A stretch of 64,000 nt of DNA from Lethocerus indicus (GCA_019843655.1 JACDQD010000104.1:1054001-1118000), one strand, 5' to 3'; shown: positions 47,346-59,871, counted from the stretch's first letter. The notes: generated by a model from the letters alone, not told the origin. Program-made: numbers and translations.

Positions 47346-48985
47346 TCGAGGGGAGAAAATACAGCATCTGCGAAATATGTAATGCTCGCTTAATTGTTGT
47401 TTTCTCTAACGTTAATAACATAACATAGAATTTTGCGGTGTAAACGCGTCGCACCTAATTTTAATCCAGCTAAAGGAAGGAAGGTGCTCTTAAACTACAG
47501 TGTACTTATTAATAATCGGAATATCATCACCTAACACTTGATCCGGAGGGCAAATCTTCACGTACAGGAGTAAGAAGGCAGTGAAACTAAGTTTCGAATT
47601 GATTTACGTCATTAAATACACTAGCGGATTTCTCATTTATCTATTCTAATACTCAGTTAATGACACTTGAGATATTTATTGAATATTTTTATTAGAAAAA
47701 TAAATTCTAAAGTTCCAAATAATTAACGGGCCGATGATTCAATTTGACCGAGTAGTCCCGGCAGACTGAGTTTAACTGGAAAGTTTAATTTAATTCAGTA
47801 CATCAGTTGTATGCCGCGGAGAAGGTTGGAGAGGAGATGGGGCTTTGGGCTCGTCGGATGGTTTTACACTGAGTACTTGAACTTCTTAGCCTTATTCCTA
47901 CAGATGTTAGTTATTTAGATGGCCTGAGGCTTTCCTCCAGTGTTATCTTTGTGGAACTTCCTTAACTACGCAACCGGCTTTACGGTATCAACACCTTCAA
48001 TATGAATTATTACTCGCTCACGGAAGTTGCCAAGACTAAAGCAATCCCCTTTTGTTCTCAAAAATGTTGAAACGCCCACTTCCGTTCCCAGTTTAATTAC
48101 GAAACAACCAAATCAATTGAATCTATAATTAGATTGACATGGTGAGGTAAACACATTTAATTGTGTTTTTCAGTGCTTTGTATTGAAACCCTACTCGAAT
48201 AAATAATATTACACCATTTCAACATTCTTGTTTTCACACGTCGTATCGTGGAATGATCTTCGAAGGAAGATGTAGATGCCAATTAAAGGTCTAGCGTCCT
48301 GAATGTTTGCTATTTTTAAACTCCTTGAAACAGCAGTGGCCCTTCGAAATACCTTACCTACCAATAAATGCCATCCGCAGTGACATTAAATGTCCTTTAG
48401 CTCCTATTGATAATAACGAAAGGTTATTTGTAGGCTATCATTTTATTATATTTCCAATTATTCCTATCATTCAAGTCCCCAAAACCTCTAGGCTAATCCT
48501 CAAAGCCGACTCAAGTGTCCCTATGACTTTCATTGAAATAATTAATTAATCTGTAATTGGCACCTTCTTTTTTAATAATTTAATTAATTTATTATTCCTT
48601 TCAACTCTTAGTGAGGGTTTTTTGTGCGTTTCAATAATTATGAAAGTGAACTCTACGCTTCATCGGTACTGACAGAGTACTAACGAGGATAAGGAAATAT
48701 TGAAACGTGTTTAGCGTAAAACAAAATCAGCGAATGGAAGCGGATGATTGTATAGGAACAATCGCAGATCCCAAACTGCTTACAGTTTCGAAATATAATG
48801 TTAATTTGCCTAATATTTTAATACGCATAATTTTATAATTCCATAGAGGATTTATAATTTTTTGTAGATAATTGCCGTCGAGTAACAAAAATTATAAGGG
48901 GATGCAAGTGGAGATCCTTTACTGTTCAGCCGGGAGGGTAGCTAATTGAATACAGATTTTCTTTTTAAACGGAGCGTACGTCCGA
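47346..48985. other. Long AT-rich stretch
   Basis: About 1.6 kb of mostly AT-rich sequence with a balanced patch at 47810-47990. No gene, array or transposon end is recognised. Confidence 0.45.
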
Positions 48986-49345
48986 GGGTAAAAAATGAAT
49001 ATAACAAGAGCAAGGTTGAGAGTGGTCGTTGGGGGTTGAAGGGGGAGGGGGGCCCAATTGGTTCCTTTAGGAGTGAGCGGATTACAAGGGCTCTCGCGTC
49101 CCAGAAGTGGTCCCCAATACCGGGCCTCTCACCCGGCCGGCCCTCTCTCATTCTCTTTTCCACTCTGTGCACTGTCTCCTCAATTCTCTTTCTCTCCTCT
49201 CGAGCCCTCTCTCGAGTGCCGAGGCCCAAGATCAGTACTAGGCCGGTTACATTTTATGAGTCATTTGGGTCTCGCACGTCCTTACCCGTTGAAAAGGACC
49301 TCGGTTATATCGGCTCCAAAGTGGACTCCTAGTGCTAAGAGAAAT
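48986..49345. other. GC-rich island with pyrimidine tract
   Basis: GC-rich. Pyrimidine-rich CTCTCATTCTCTTTTCC-type sequence from about 49140 to 49210. Frames are open on both strands without domains. Confidence 0.3.
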
Positions 49346-49795
49346 GATGGAGCGTAAGATCATTCTGTCGTGTTCGAAATATATTTACCTTGGATATACG
49401 TGATAAGAGAGTACACTTATCTTTACGTTATGACTGTACACTTCGAACTTCCAGTGGAAGCATAATTTTTGCTATTACTAATACCAAGTATTATAATTAT
49501 TTCTTAATTTTCAAAATATTCTCAAAAAGGCTCTCTAACTTCTTACAAATCGACTAAGTAGTAAAGAAAAAAATATAAGAAACACCTAATTATAAATGAA
49601 AAACAAAATAAACTGTAATACAACTCAGTTTATTGCATCAGTTAATATTTCATTTAAAAATTCTCTCTGTCTCTCCTTAGTATAATTATATCAAAGACTG
49701 TTATATAGACGATTTTATCTTCAATATATTTACCACAATGCTGAAATGAAAGGATAAATAGGTATAACTAAATGAACGTCAATAAATCGACAGGT
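49346..49795. other. AT-rich spacer
   Basis: Nothing recognised. Confidence 0.5.
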
Positions 49796-50295
49796 GCCGA
49801 TAGTTCATTGTTGAGGAGTGGGCTGTCAGCTCGAATGTTGCGGTATTTGGACTTGGGGAGAGCCATCAACGGTGAAAACGGCTCGCCATCACGAAGCGCT
49901 ACTTAGAGCCACGCTAAAAGCTTTGGAACTTATTATCGCATTTAAATAGGCGTCGCCCCGGGACCTTGGCTTTCCCCGACCTACCCCCCAGCTAAGTAAG
50001 TTCAAATTGTTCCCTTATTTCTGCATACTGGAATAAATGCGCATCAGTCGTTGCCAGAAATAACTCGGCGAGGAAACACCGTATTTCGCATTGACGTAAT
50101 ATCCTTAATTATAGGAATTTATAATTACGCCATTCAAGAGATGTTTATCCAGTTATGGCATTTAAATAAGCGTCGCCCTGGGCCAAATTTCAGAGCGACT
50201 CATTTTGCATTGAAATTTCTAATTAGACGAAAAGTTCGACAGTGGTTAATATGGATTGCGGGCGGTTTTAGAAACGTTGTGGGTTCGAGGTAATG
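49796..50295. promoter_or_regulatory. Candidate regulatory element with duplicated 30-bp motif
   Basis: The 30 bases at 49933-49962 recur at 50153-50182 in the same orientation with three substitutions. The shared core is GCATTTAAATA, a homeodomain-type site, followed by GCGTCGCCC. Sequence between the copies is unrelated, so this is not a tandem array. No transposon boundary accompanies either copy. The simplest reading is a duplicated composite binding site in an enhancer; this is inference. Confidence 0.4.
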
Positions 50296-50445
50296 ATACA
50301 GCCAGCTTGAACATATATGATATCTCCAAATTAAATACGACTGTTTTCAACCTTCAGTATGTGTTTATTTTCTGAATTATCTTTTAAATTTTAATCAAAA
50401 TTAAATTATTTATATCGTCACCAGTCTCTAGGTTTTGGAACTAAT
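50296..50445. other. AT-rich spacer
   Basis: Nothing recognised. Confidence 0.5.
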
Positions 50446-50755
50446 AACACAAGGATCTGCTCTGGCAGGGCAGGCTACCAGCCTCCCCCCCGTTGACGCG
50501 TTGAATCCCTTGGGTTCAACGAGGATTGTTAACATCAGCGGGGAGGATTCCGCTTGTATATACTTGTGACATTTATATACAGGTGTATATTTAAAGGGGG
50601 GCGCTCGGAGGGTGACAGGAACGGTGGCGAAGGGTCGGGAAAATATAATACTGAAAATATAAACCCGGGTGTAAAACTAGAGAAGTTAGAGGGGGAAACA
50701 AATGATTCTTCTGTCCAGGAGTTAGCTCGCCCTTCGAAACCAATTAAGTTATAAC
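50446..50755. other. Small GC-rich patch
   Basis: Includes GCAGGGCAGGC and CCTCCCCCCC words near 50467-50490 and a short inverted pair, TGAATCCC/GGGTTCA, near 50503-50518. No gene is recognised. Confidence 0.3.
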
Positions 50756-51465
50756 CTAATAAAAGGATATTTATGGAATGACAAGCTTATAAATTTAAAG
50801 GGGGTTAGTGGAAATACGAGGACCTGTCTACACCGATCATTGGAATACTATTTTACTGAGAATAGTGTTCAAATGATATTACGCCCAAGAAATCAAATAT
50901 TTCATTATTTCCATAATAATTCTGATTCAACAAGTGCAATGCCGTTACAATAATATTCTTATTCTTATTAATATTTTGATATTTACCTATATAATTATAC
51001 TATTTTTCACTTAATGACACAATCATTTCGTAAACATAATGTATTAACAGGTGTAACAAATTAAGCGCTATCGGATTTTTCCGTAAGACGCGTCATTATT
51101 TGAATCATTTCATTTATTTAATTGAATTAGAACCGGATCCGGCTTCGGCTTAACACCATCGTAATTAGTAGTTCATTGTATTCCATGTTGCTTTCACAGT
51201 AATGGTAATATCCATATATTACCATTGTTGAAATAAAGAGAAGAAACTAAAGTGGGAGTAACGGGGATAATTGAAAATCCTTTCACATAATGGACTAATG
51301 GTGGTATTGTAATATATATATTTTCCGTTTCGTTAGCGGTGTCAATATTTGAAACCGTGTTACAATATCAATTATGTTATTTTATAAATCAATTATGTTT
51401 TTGCTTAGAAGATAATGGATTCTTTTTCTGATGAAATATTGTTATTTGTTGTAGACGGAGTTTAT
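50756..51465. other. AT-rich spacer
   Basis: Nothing recognised beyond small self-complementary words (GGTAATATCCATATATTACC near 51203). Confidence 0.45.
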
Positions 51466-51810
51466 TCACTGGGGATTGTCTGAGCAGCATGTGTGTGACT
51501 ACCGGCTAAATCCACGGGCCATTCAGGGTGTCTCCCCCTCAAAATTCGCAATGGAATTTTCCCGGCGCGTTGTCGCTGACAGTGCGGGTGGTTGAGGGCG
51601 ATGGGACGGGGGTACGCAACAGGATTATCACCCGGCGAGGGAAGGCTCCTCAAACCGACATCAAAGGAGGATTACTCCACGAGGATATAACGTTCATAAA
51701 TAGGGGGAGTCGTAGTACTCCCGGGTCCACAGGCCCAGTTTCCCCCGGGAGTGCTTTCTCCAAATCCTGCATAAATAAAAAATTATATAGAAATCCAACA
51801 GCGGACTAAG
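51466..51810. other. GC-rich island with hairpin
   Basis: Moderate to GC-rich. AGTACTCCCGGG (51714-51725) pairs with CCCGGGAGTGCT (51744-51755) with one mismatch around an 18-base loop. The 93-residue plus frame (51528-51809) has no domain. Confidence 0.4.
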
Positions 51811-52325
51811 GTGAACTTGGAGTAAATATTCTCTCGTTTCGTGCAGCATTCGAACGGTCATTCTTCGGAACTACACTGTATACACAATAATTATGCTCTA
51901 TATGCCGGGAGATTATTTGTTAGCGGATGTTGTACCTAGGGATTTTGACGCTGAGTTTCCATCCTTTATTGCTCAATAATATTTCTCGAACCGCGAGCAA
52001 TAAGTTATTTCTATCGCAGATTTCTTTATCATTGCCAAATGACAAAACCTGCTCAACCATTAATTTTTTTTTTGGAAAGATACCTGAGTACAAAATTATA
52101 AAAACATAATAATCTATTCCTTCATTTGCTATAACTAACTGAGTTATCTTCATGCACTTTTTTGGTGGGGGCACTGGTACTGTCAGGTTCAATCATCATT
52201 CTCAAGTGAATTAAATCACAACCTTGTTCCTCGTGTACATCATTATTATCAACAACTTACCTTTTGTACATACCACGAGATTGATGGGTATTATACTGTG
52301 TTGACTGGTACTAATAAGTATTTAC
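51811..52325. other. AT-rich spacer
   Basis: Nothing recognised. Overlapping frames on both strands have no domain. Confidence 0.45.
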
Positions 52326-52645
52326 AAATCGGTGCCTTAGGACGGGCGCTGCCGGCTTATGCGACTCACCCCTTAGACGGGCGATTAGCGCGAAACAAAA
52401 TCGATATTAATCAACAACGGCCTCCAAGTTGTCACTTGGCATAAGTTGTGTGCGCGGGGATAAGGGGGCGGAGAAACGGTTCTGTTTTATTAAAAGGGGG
52501 GGATCAGGAAGTGATACGCCCGGTTGATAGCCTACAACGTCTGAGTCATCTAGTTCCGACCGCGTTAGGCGCACCGATGGAGGGCGGACTCGATAATGGG
52601 AGGTTTGCTCGCAGTTCCGCAACAATCAGGAATCGCAGGAATAAT
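52326..52645. other. GC-rich island
   Basis: CpG-rich patch with a G-run at about 52496-52502. No gene is supported. Confidence 0.3.
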
Positions 52646-52839
52646 TGATAGTGTTTGCAAAATGACAGTAAATTGGACAATTACAATAAACTGATTATAA
52701 CTTTTATTTTGTTCTAATCATTGTCAAAACAATATCCAACAAACTCCCAACCTCTCCAATGCCCGGTTCCTCATTCCGATAAAACGCACCTAGTCACTTT
52801 CTTACTATTGATCGCACGGCTGAGGGAATTGTGGACTTA

Positions 52840-53015
52840 ACATTGGCAGGTATAGGGGCGCCGGTCTGCATTATTAATGCAAATGTTTATCCACCGGCGT
52901 TGGCATTTCATTTCTTATGTGGCCACAGCTATACGGCCTTCGGGGCATAGCTTGTGACCCACGGACTTACGGTTGGCTGACATTTTCTCCTGGAATAATT
53001 TGTGCGATAGACGGT
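52840..53015. promoter_or_regulatory. Candidate regulatory element with octamer/forkhead-like site
   Basis: GCATTATTAATGC (52868-52880) is a perfect palindrome around a central T. It overlaps the consensus octamer ATGCAAAT (52877-52884), which overlaps forkhead-like TGTTTAT (52884-52890). Surrounding sequence is complex and CpG-rich. Such stacked sites are typical of developmental enhancers; occupancy is inference. The sequence at 52646-52839 is unremarkable. Confidence 0.35.
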
Positions 53016-53395
53016 GGGTAATATAAGTTATGAGTTCTATCGACTTAGAATTTAGCAAATTAACACTGCATCAATTCTAAAACAAGAACGATTTGAACGC
53101 AGTACACCATAAATGAAACTTGAGTCCAATTTTTCAAAAGTTTTAATCGTTAATATTATCGGCAATTATTATTCGTCTGACATTACGACTGGACTGTAGT
53201 GATAGGAAACAATTTTTTCACAAAGATTTGTCACTATTTTATACACGTATCTCTGAGGGATAACTTCGACGCTTGCGGGGAAATCACATTAATTAATAAA
53301 ATTTTCACTCCATACCTCTAATTAATAAGATGTTACAAATCGTGGTCTGAAAACTTCAGAATGTAGGGCTGGTGTTTAAGGAATTCAAGTTACAT
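53016..53395. other. AT-rich spacer
   Basis: Nothing recognised. Confidence 0.5.
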
Positions 53396-54075
53396 ATTGC
53401 CATAAATAATTAGACTGCTCCGCTTACCAGCGTAATCCGGCTGTAAACGGGGCGGCTCTACGATAAAGAACAACGCTAGGGACGTGCCGCTACGTATTCG
53501 GGCGAATATTTTCCCATCGAGGCCCAGATATTGCGTGCCCTCCACCCAAACAGCCACTTTCACGACCGCATCCACCGCCGCAATCCCGCTTTGTAATAAT
53601 TCGCCGAAAACGAAACCTCGATAAACAATTTTCAATTCGAATTCATTCAACACCAGCGCTATCGACAACAAATCAAAGCGGCGAGACGAGTAAAAATCAT
53701 GAGGGGGAGCGCAGCGGGGGAATTTCAATGCCGGGCCGGCAGATAAAGGGCCCCCCCCCGGCCCCAAAAATACCCAGAAAATATTTAGGTGGGCCCAATA
53801 TGTTGGAGGAACAAGGCGCGGAGAAGGCGGGCAACAGGGAGCGAGCGGCGCTGGCCTGTATTGAACACTCGTCGTAAAACAGGCTATAATGGAATTGCCA
53901 TTTGCCCGGGCGCTCCGTCCCCGATATAAAGGCCCGCCAGGAGTTTATTGTAGGGCCGACCGCGTTCACTCACGGCCGCCAAACAAATAACACGTTCCAC
54001 GATGTATAAATCCACGAGACCCGGAATTATTTCCACCTATCGACATTTAAGGCGAAGAGTTCCCACTTACCTGTT
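53396..54075 (-). other. GC-rich island with minus-strand open frame and perfect donor
   Basis: CpG-rich block. A minus-strand frame (53390-53767) includes about 85 residues (coordinates about 53393-53650) of ordinary hydrophobic/polar composition, unlike the proline-rich frames elsewhere, but I recognise no domain. A consensus minus-strand 5' splice site, CAG followed by GTAAGT, lies at 54073-54065. CCGGGCCGGC-type words occur near 53732. It could be an exon-bearing region or a conserved regulatory block. Confidence 0.2.
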
Positions 54076-54245
54076 TTGCCACTATATTCTGCCGCAAAGA
54101 GCGAAATGATTTATTTAAAAATTATAGATATAACATTATATATACAACTATTAGCGCCCGAATGAAGTTGCAACAGTAGGGATATATAATGTTTTCTGAA
54201 GTTCCTTGATGACTTATTAAATACTCCGAATAAATCGAATCAAAC

Positions 54246-54430
54246 TAAAGAGTATACTTCCATAGTAAAGAGTATACTTTCCAGCCTACACTTAACATAC
54301 CTTAGAATTTGACTTAGCCCAAACGTTTTGGTTACTGATTTACGTCAGTACAGATAATCGAACACGGTTCTAGACCTACGCGACCCCATTAGAAGATTAC
54401 CTTTACCGCGTGTTACCATTAGAAGATTTT
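54246..54430. repeat. Two short direct duplications
   Basis: TAAAGAGTATACTT occurs at 54246-54259 and again about 20 bases later. CCATTAGAAGATT occurs at 54386-54398 and 54416-54428, a 30-base spacing. Both are non-coding micro-duplications. Confidence 0.7.
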
Positions 54431-54635
54431 ATCGCTAACAATGAGTAAAATTCTTGAACGAATCGCTTAAAGAATCTTCTTTGGTATATAGTACCTCTAA
54501 CGTTTCCTTGTATCGGGCAATATTGTTTATAAAAATCCTATTCTACGATAGACATTCCAGGAGAACCATCGTTCATCGTTTAAAGCGTCTGAAACTTAAT
54601 TCGAAGCACGGTTTTTCCAAGGGAAAGCCCACTCT
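54431..54635. other. Balanced spacer
   Basis: A 63-residue plus frame (54454-54645) has no recognised domain. Nothing supported. Confidence 0.4.
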
Positions 54636-55140
54636 TTTCACGTAGACCGGACTGGAAGGGGGTAAATCTTGTGCGGGTTAGTCGAGAAAAAGGGGAAATA
54701 AAAGAGGCCCACCCCCCACGATTTAGGAGAGGAACGAAGTTGACTGACTCGGGGGTTAATGTAAGACAAAATTCGGAACCTGAGGGAAGGCTCAGTTTGG
54801 CCGTGACAGCTGAAGGTACCGAGGTCACCACCGGCTCCACTCCGCTCGCCCGACTGACAGCTCACTCTCCCTTCCAGTCTCCGTCACTGTTCCCCCTTCG
54901 TTTTCTCCTCTGACTTTCTCCCTTCCCACCGGCTAAATCCCTTTACTCGATTATTCTTGTAATTCGCCTATTTCCCTCACTTTGTTCACTCATTCATCGC
55001 TTCCCCCCTTAGTTAGCTCCAGAGGTATAACGGAGGTGTGCGGATACCTCAATTCCCGGCTCGCAATAATTTCATCCAGCATACCGTACAATCGCCAAAC
55101 GAAAATTCTCTTTTGCCTCCTTACCTTAACAAGCTTAGGA
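54636..55140. other. GC-rich island, pyrimidine-rich on right
   Basis: GC-rich, then pyrimidine-rich at 54860-55010. Frames are open on both strands. No gene is recognised. Confidence 0.3.
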
Positions 55141-56139
55141 ATAAGGATAGAAATATTTTCACATCATAGAAAAATATGAATATCAACACTATGAAAATAA
55201 TATTAAGGAGTGCTCATAATGTAAGCAACTCAACAACTTTTAACATGTCCTCAACTCAATGAGTTCTAAGTGTCAGATGCTTAACCGTTTATACCAACTC
55301 AATTCGGTGCACTTAGCGACTAGACTTTTCTCGCGTTAATAATTAAAATTTTGTTAATTTACATGAAATACCGGGCGTGACCTTGTTTGATTTACTGCTA
55401 CGGCAAAAAACTTAATGAGCGTAATTGGAATGGCGATTAAATCTTTCAGAAATTCCATAGAGGCGAGAGGCAATTACTGGGGCAACATGAAGGTTAAAGA
55501 TACAGAAGGGCAGTCCAATTCAAACTTGTCCGTGTATGATATACGCCCGACTTTAATGGAGCGGATGAACCGAAGGATAATTGATAAACTGAATATGGAA
55601 TTGGTCCTGACAGCGGATCCCTATTCATGTTGAGGCAACGAGAACATCAGTACTGTGACGGAAGAAACCTCCACCTGTCCGTTTAGTTTTTCATTTATTC
55701 AATTGTTCGATAACGTCCGACATCGTACGCGCCCTGATAGGTTGAATACAACATTGCTTGCATTCACAAACGGAGTATGTGAAAATTTCTACTGTTCATT
55801 TAATTGAATCTGTTCACATGTGTTTGAAGAAATTTTCAAAATTCCAGGAGATAACAATATTTGTGTTCTGTTTAACGGCGGCTGAAATCGCGAACTTTTC
55901 TTGTTCAGTTCTAATCGTGAAAAGGTAAGACTTTAGTAAGTACAAATTATTAAATTTGTATTAATTAAAAACGAATTTATATTACAGGTGCCTCGTTAAA
56001 GTGAACAAGGTAGGTCTCTTCTGTATGTATGCGCATATACATACAAATATGTAATTACTTATGTATGATTATGTATCTTGTCAGAACTGTATACATGGTT
56101 TTTCACTGTTTTCATTTATTTGATTCCCATTCGGGTGTT
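55141..56139 (+). other. AT-rich region with possible small exons
   Basis: A splice-compatible pair lies on the plus strand. An acceptor ATTCCAG ends at 55847 and a donor AAAAG/GTAAGA follows at 55925, enclosing 77 bases open in one frame. A 63-base candidate intron ends in TTATATTACAG at 55987, and a 22-base segment ends at a GTAGGT donor at 56010. The joined frame remains open. No protein is recognised and AT-rich DNA gives such pairs by chance. A 72-residue frame at 55415-55633 also has no domain. Confidence 0.15.
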
Positions 56140-57015
56140 TTTTTTGGCGATCGATAGGTATTCGGTCAAGGGGGCTGTTTTTATTCGGAGGTCGGTGTCC
56201 CACTTCCTTTCGTTAGGAGATTTGCGCGGTTGAGGGGAGATAAATATGGAGTGCCTTTGGGAATGCAATTATTCGTTAATGATGTTGTTCTTGAATAGTT
56301 CCAAGTTCTCCCCCTAAGTCAATTTCTTTACCCTTTAATCCCGGGTGTATCAATTCCCGAATGAGTATTCAGCGCTTTCAACTTTCTCTGTCGAGGTCAA
56401 CTATCTTGTAGTATTATTGCTAAATAGGACTACAATTCATATTTAAGAACAGTGCAATGCCAGAGTTATTCTACTAACGAACGAAACACTACTGAAAATA
56501 GCATGAAGCCGAAATCGCTCAAGCATTATAATAATATACTAATGACAATCAAGGTTACTCTAGATTATATACAATATTTAGAAAACCAATCTACTACTAT
56601 TTATTTATACGTTGATAACGAAATGTATATATGAATTATTTAATGGTGAATATTGAAGGATAGATTGTGCGATATCTGAATGGCGGCTGAAATCTGGCGG
56701 CGGTAATTGGTTTTGGGTGAGGTTGCGAAACAGAAAACGAGGGGGGGATGGGCGCACTCACGAGTAGGACACACAATGATACCATAATTAATTGGGAGTT
56801 TCAGCGGGGGTCGGGGGGTTATTTTCTTCCCTCCGGGTCCCGGTGCTCAGGGTGGCCGGCCCAAGTGTCTCCCTCCTCTTTCTCGTGCACGTCCTAATTG
56901 GCGCCGCCCTCCTTTTGACCCGGGACGGGAGCGCGGACAGAGGGTGGTAAACGCCGGCTCGTTACCGAACCCGGCCGGTTTCCTATTTGATGATGCGAGC
57001 AAGAATTGAACTTCC
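56140..57015. other. Two GC-rich patches
   Basis: GC-richer at 56150-56260 and 56685-57000, with G-runs (56737-56743, 56805-56818) and CGGCGCC-type words. The AT-rich sequence between them holds a short K/N-rich frame of no note. Confidence 0.3.
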
Positions 57016-58555
57016 AGAATTGGACGAGAGTCGAAAACTGCGATCGATTAATTAACTAATAAAGAAAACTAGAAAAATTATTAATAATAACTGCTTATAT
57101 CAAATTTAAAAAAAAATTACGTATTTCCTGATTATTTTTATACGGTCGTAGAGTCTGGTGCTTTTACTGTATCCATCATTATTTTGATACTGTTTTTTCA
57201 TTGTACAATAAATAAAGGAAAAAATAATTTCTAGAGATCGGATTTCACAATACCAGTATAGTTAAGCCATGAATTGAATGAATAACATGTTGGGAAAATA
57301 GTTATATTAAGAATTATAAGAAGGCTACGTCCTTAAAACAGAACTCGATTTGTGACATAAATTTCCATACCGTCATTTATGAAAACAATTTGTTATTATT
57401 TAGATAAATTTTTTCAATCAACAGTGATAGAACTCATTGAACCGAATTCCGGACTCTACAATTCCAATTGTTCGCGAGTATTAAGCGCTGTTTGCTTTCG
57501 GCGAACCCGGCGCAGATTGCAGAAATGGCCTGTTGCGGGCCCTATTAGGAAGTAATCTGAAATCCAAGGAATGGACAGTTAATTACAAAGGCTTTCTAGC
57601 TAATGAGATTTTCTCAACGAGGAAGAACAGATCATAATCTGCAGACTGAGCGTTCAAGTTGATCCTGTACAATATTATCCCGAGAACAGGCAGTGAAAAT
57701 CCTGAATATACTTATCGATATTAGGACGATACTATTCAGGGGTATTAATTAAAGCAAAAGTATAGACTTTCATAAATAAAAAGAAACCTTGTTTTTTATA
57801 GTAAGCAGTATCGCGACAATTGACTAATCTAAATTATAGTTTTCCTACACCCGTATTTCCCCACATTATAATATGACTATCCTTAGATCCACAATTGTCC
57901 ATCTGTATTATCCGGGATTCAGGTTCAAATTGTCGGATTTCTTCGGCCGAAGCTTTGCAACGGGTCTAGGGCTACTGTCCGGGGTTGGACGACATTAACA
58001 TCATGAACAATAAGGGAGGTGCCTCCTCGCACCGCTGATCCTCAATGGTTACTGAATGAAGCATCAACTGCCCTACCGTATTCTGAAACGGATTCGGGGA
58101 TTCAGAGTGCTTCCATTTCAGGGACCTATTGAGATGCAACGATGGAATATATTATTTTAATGTTACAAAGACAATATTATATTTTCCAAAATTCCAGTTT
58201 ATCTTATACCTGTTATTTTATTTACCAATTATCAATCGATGTTCGCTTTTGAAGACGATCTGGTAAATAATAAATAGCATAATATAATGCGTATAATAGT
58301 TTCTGAAAAGTTTCTGAAATATAATGTAAATTGATTATAAATTAAATTATTTGGTTCAGTGAAACATTATGTGAAATAGTAAAATTATTTTAAGGCGTAT
58401 GCCTCTACGTTTCTAATGCAATCAAATTTCTAATGATTGGTGATGATATTTTGGATTGAATTTTGATTAAATCTGGCTGCAGGTATGAATCGGGTGAGAG
58501 ATGCAAGTAATTAAATGACTCGTTCTATTTTTCTATTCACTACAGGATCTATCTC
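57016..58555. other. AT-rich region
   Basis: Mostly AT-rich, with a balanced patch at about 57920-58140. A ten-base tandem duplication, GTTTCTGAAA, occurs near 58299-58319. No gene is recognised. Confidence 0.45.
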
Positions 58556-58830
58556 GGCCAGGTTCAGAACCTTCGTGAAACGGCGGGACACACGGACTCC
58601 GTATCCGGGTAAAAAAAAGTTACCTTGTCAATATTTATCGGGCGGAGGCTGACAGCAATAAAGAACAAATTTAAAAGGTGGAAAGGGAGGAGCAGGCCCG
58701 CCGGTAATATATCGCCTGTCGGGCCACTAATAAGTTCTGCGGACTTGGGGCCTCCCCAACTTCGCGGGACCACCTGCTCTACTGAACACTGTTTGTATCA
58801 ACTGGCCCCCTTTATCTTTTAAAGGAATTA
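58556..58830. other. GC-rich island
   Basis: CpG-rich patch with frames on both strands and no domain. Nothing coding is supported. Confidence 0.3.
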
Positions 58831-59285
58831 AACTTGAATGAAAATATCGCCCCAGAGTTATTACGACGTACTAATACCTAATTTTCTTGCTTAATTAATA
58901 TAGCAATTCGAAAAGAAACGTGTCCGTATATTCTTTTTGGGCCTAAGAACAAATAAATTACAGAAGTTCCCCAGAAATAATTGAAACAAATTTGATTAAC
59001 ATTTTTGGTAACAGGCACTTGTTTTTCAAACTGAATCCGGATCACGTTTTGCCAAGCCATCTATCGGTGAAATCCGCTATGACTTAGTTACCGAATCAAT
59101 ATTTATTGATATATTATCTGTCATGAAATTGCACGACAATAACGCACATATTTCATATATTTATACACAATGATAAATTTATATTAATAAATATATAAAA
59201 AAATTTCTGAAACTTTTTAAATTAACAAAAATACGTAATACGCAGACTGTCTCTGTAATTGAAGTGATACTGTCTGAATAAGAGC
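58831..59285. other. AT-rich spacer
   Basis: Nothing recognised. Confidence 0.5.
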
Positions 59286-59795
59286 CACGGTCTTCAACAA
59301 GTAGCTAAATTGACATCGCGGACAATTTAACTTTGCCCGTCCGCGGGTAATTCATTTAAAGGATTACAGCCGGGAATAAGGCCGGCCCCGTACGTCACCG
59401 ATTTTCCGCGTTCCTGGCCAAGGGAAGACGTCTCGGCAATTAAAATGCAGGCCCGTACCGCATAGTTGATATCGGCGCGCGCGCGTTTCCAACTGGTCAA
59501 AGAACTTGGCCGGATAGTTTGACCCTTGCCGCCGTCACAGTGGTCGACCCCGCACCCCCCCCCCCACGGCCACCGCCGCCTCCGGAGGTTGGTCGTTAGT
59601 TGGGGACCCGACCATTATTCACTGGCTCCGGTTCCCACTCGGTAAATGAATCCCTTTCCCGCTTAACCGTACCGACTACTACTCTTCGTTCCTTACTCGT
59701 ATCGCCGTTTGTTAGTGGGAGTTTCCTCCGTTCGCTTACCATCCTAACAGGCTCCAGTTGCGTATGGATCGTGTTCGTTAATCTCTCTCTATGAA
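59286..59795. other. GC-rich island with poly-C run
   Basis: GC-rich with GCGCGCGCG near 59475 and a run of 11 C at 59555-59565. The pyrimidine-rich right end gives a short plus frame without a domain. Candidate regulatory DNA. Confidence 0.3.
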
Positions 59796-59857
59796 ATATT
59801 TACATAATTTGTATAATTTTGTATGCCAGTATACTTTTATTATTATTTTATTTATAT

Positions 59858-59871
59858 ATAATAACAAAATT
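59858..59871. repeat. Target-site duplication, left copy
   Basis: ATAATAACAAAATT, identical to 60421-60434. Its last bases run into the poly(A) tail, so the exact border is ambiguous by one or two T. Confidence 0.9.
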
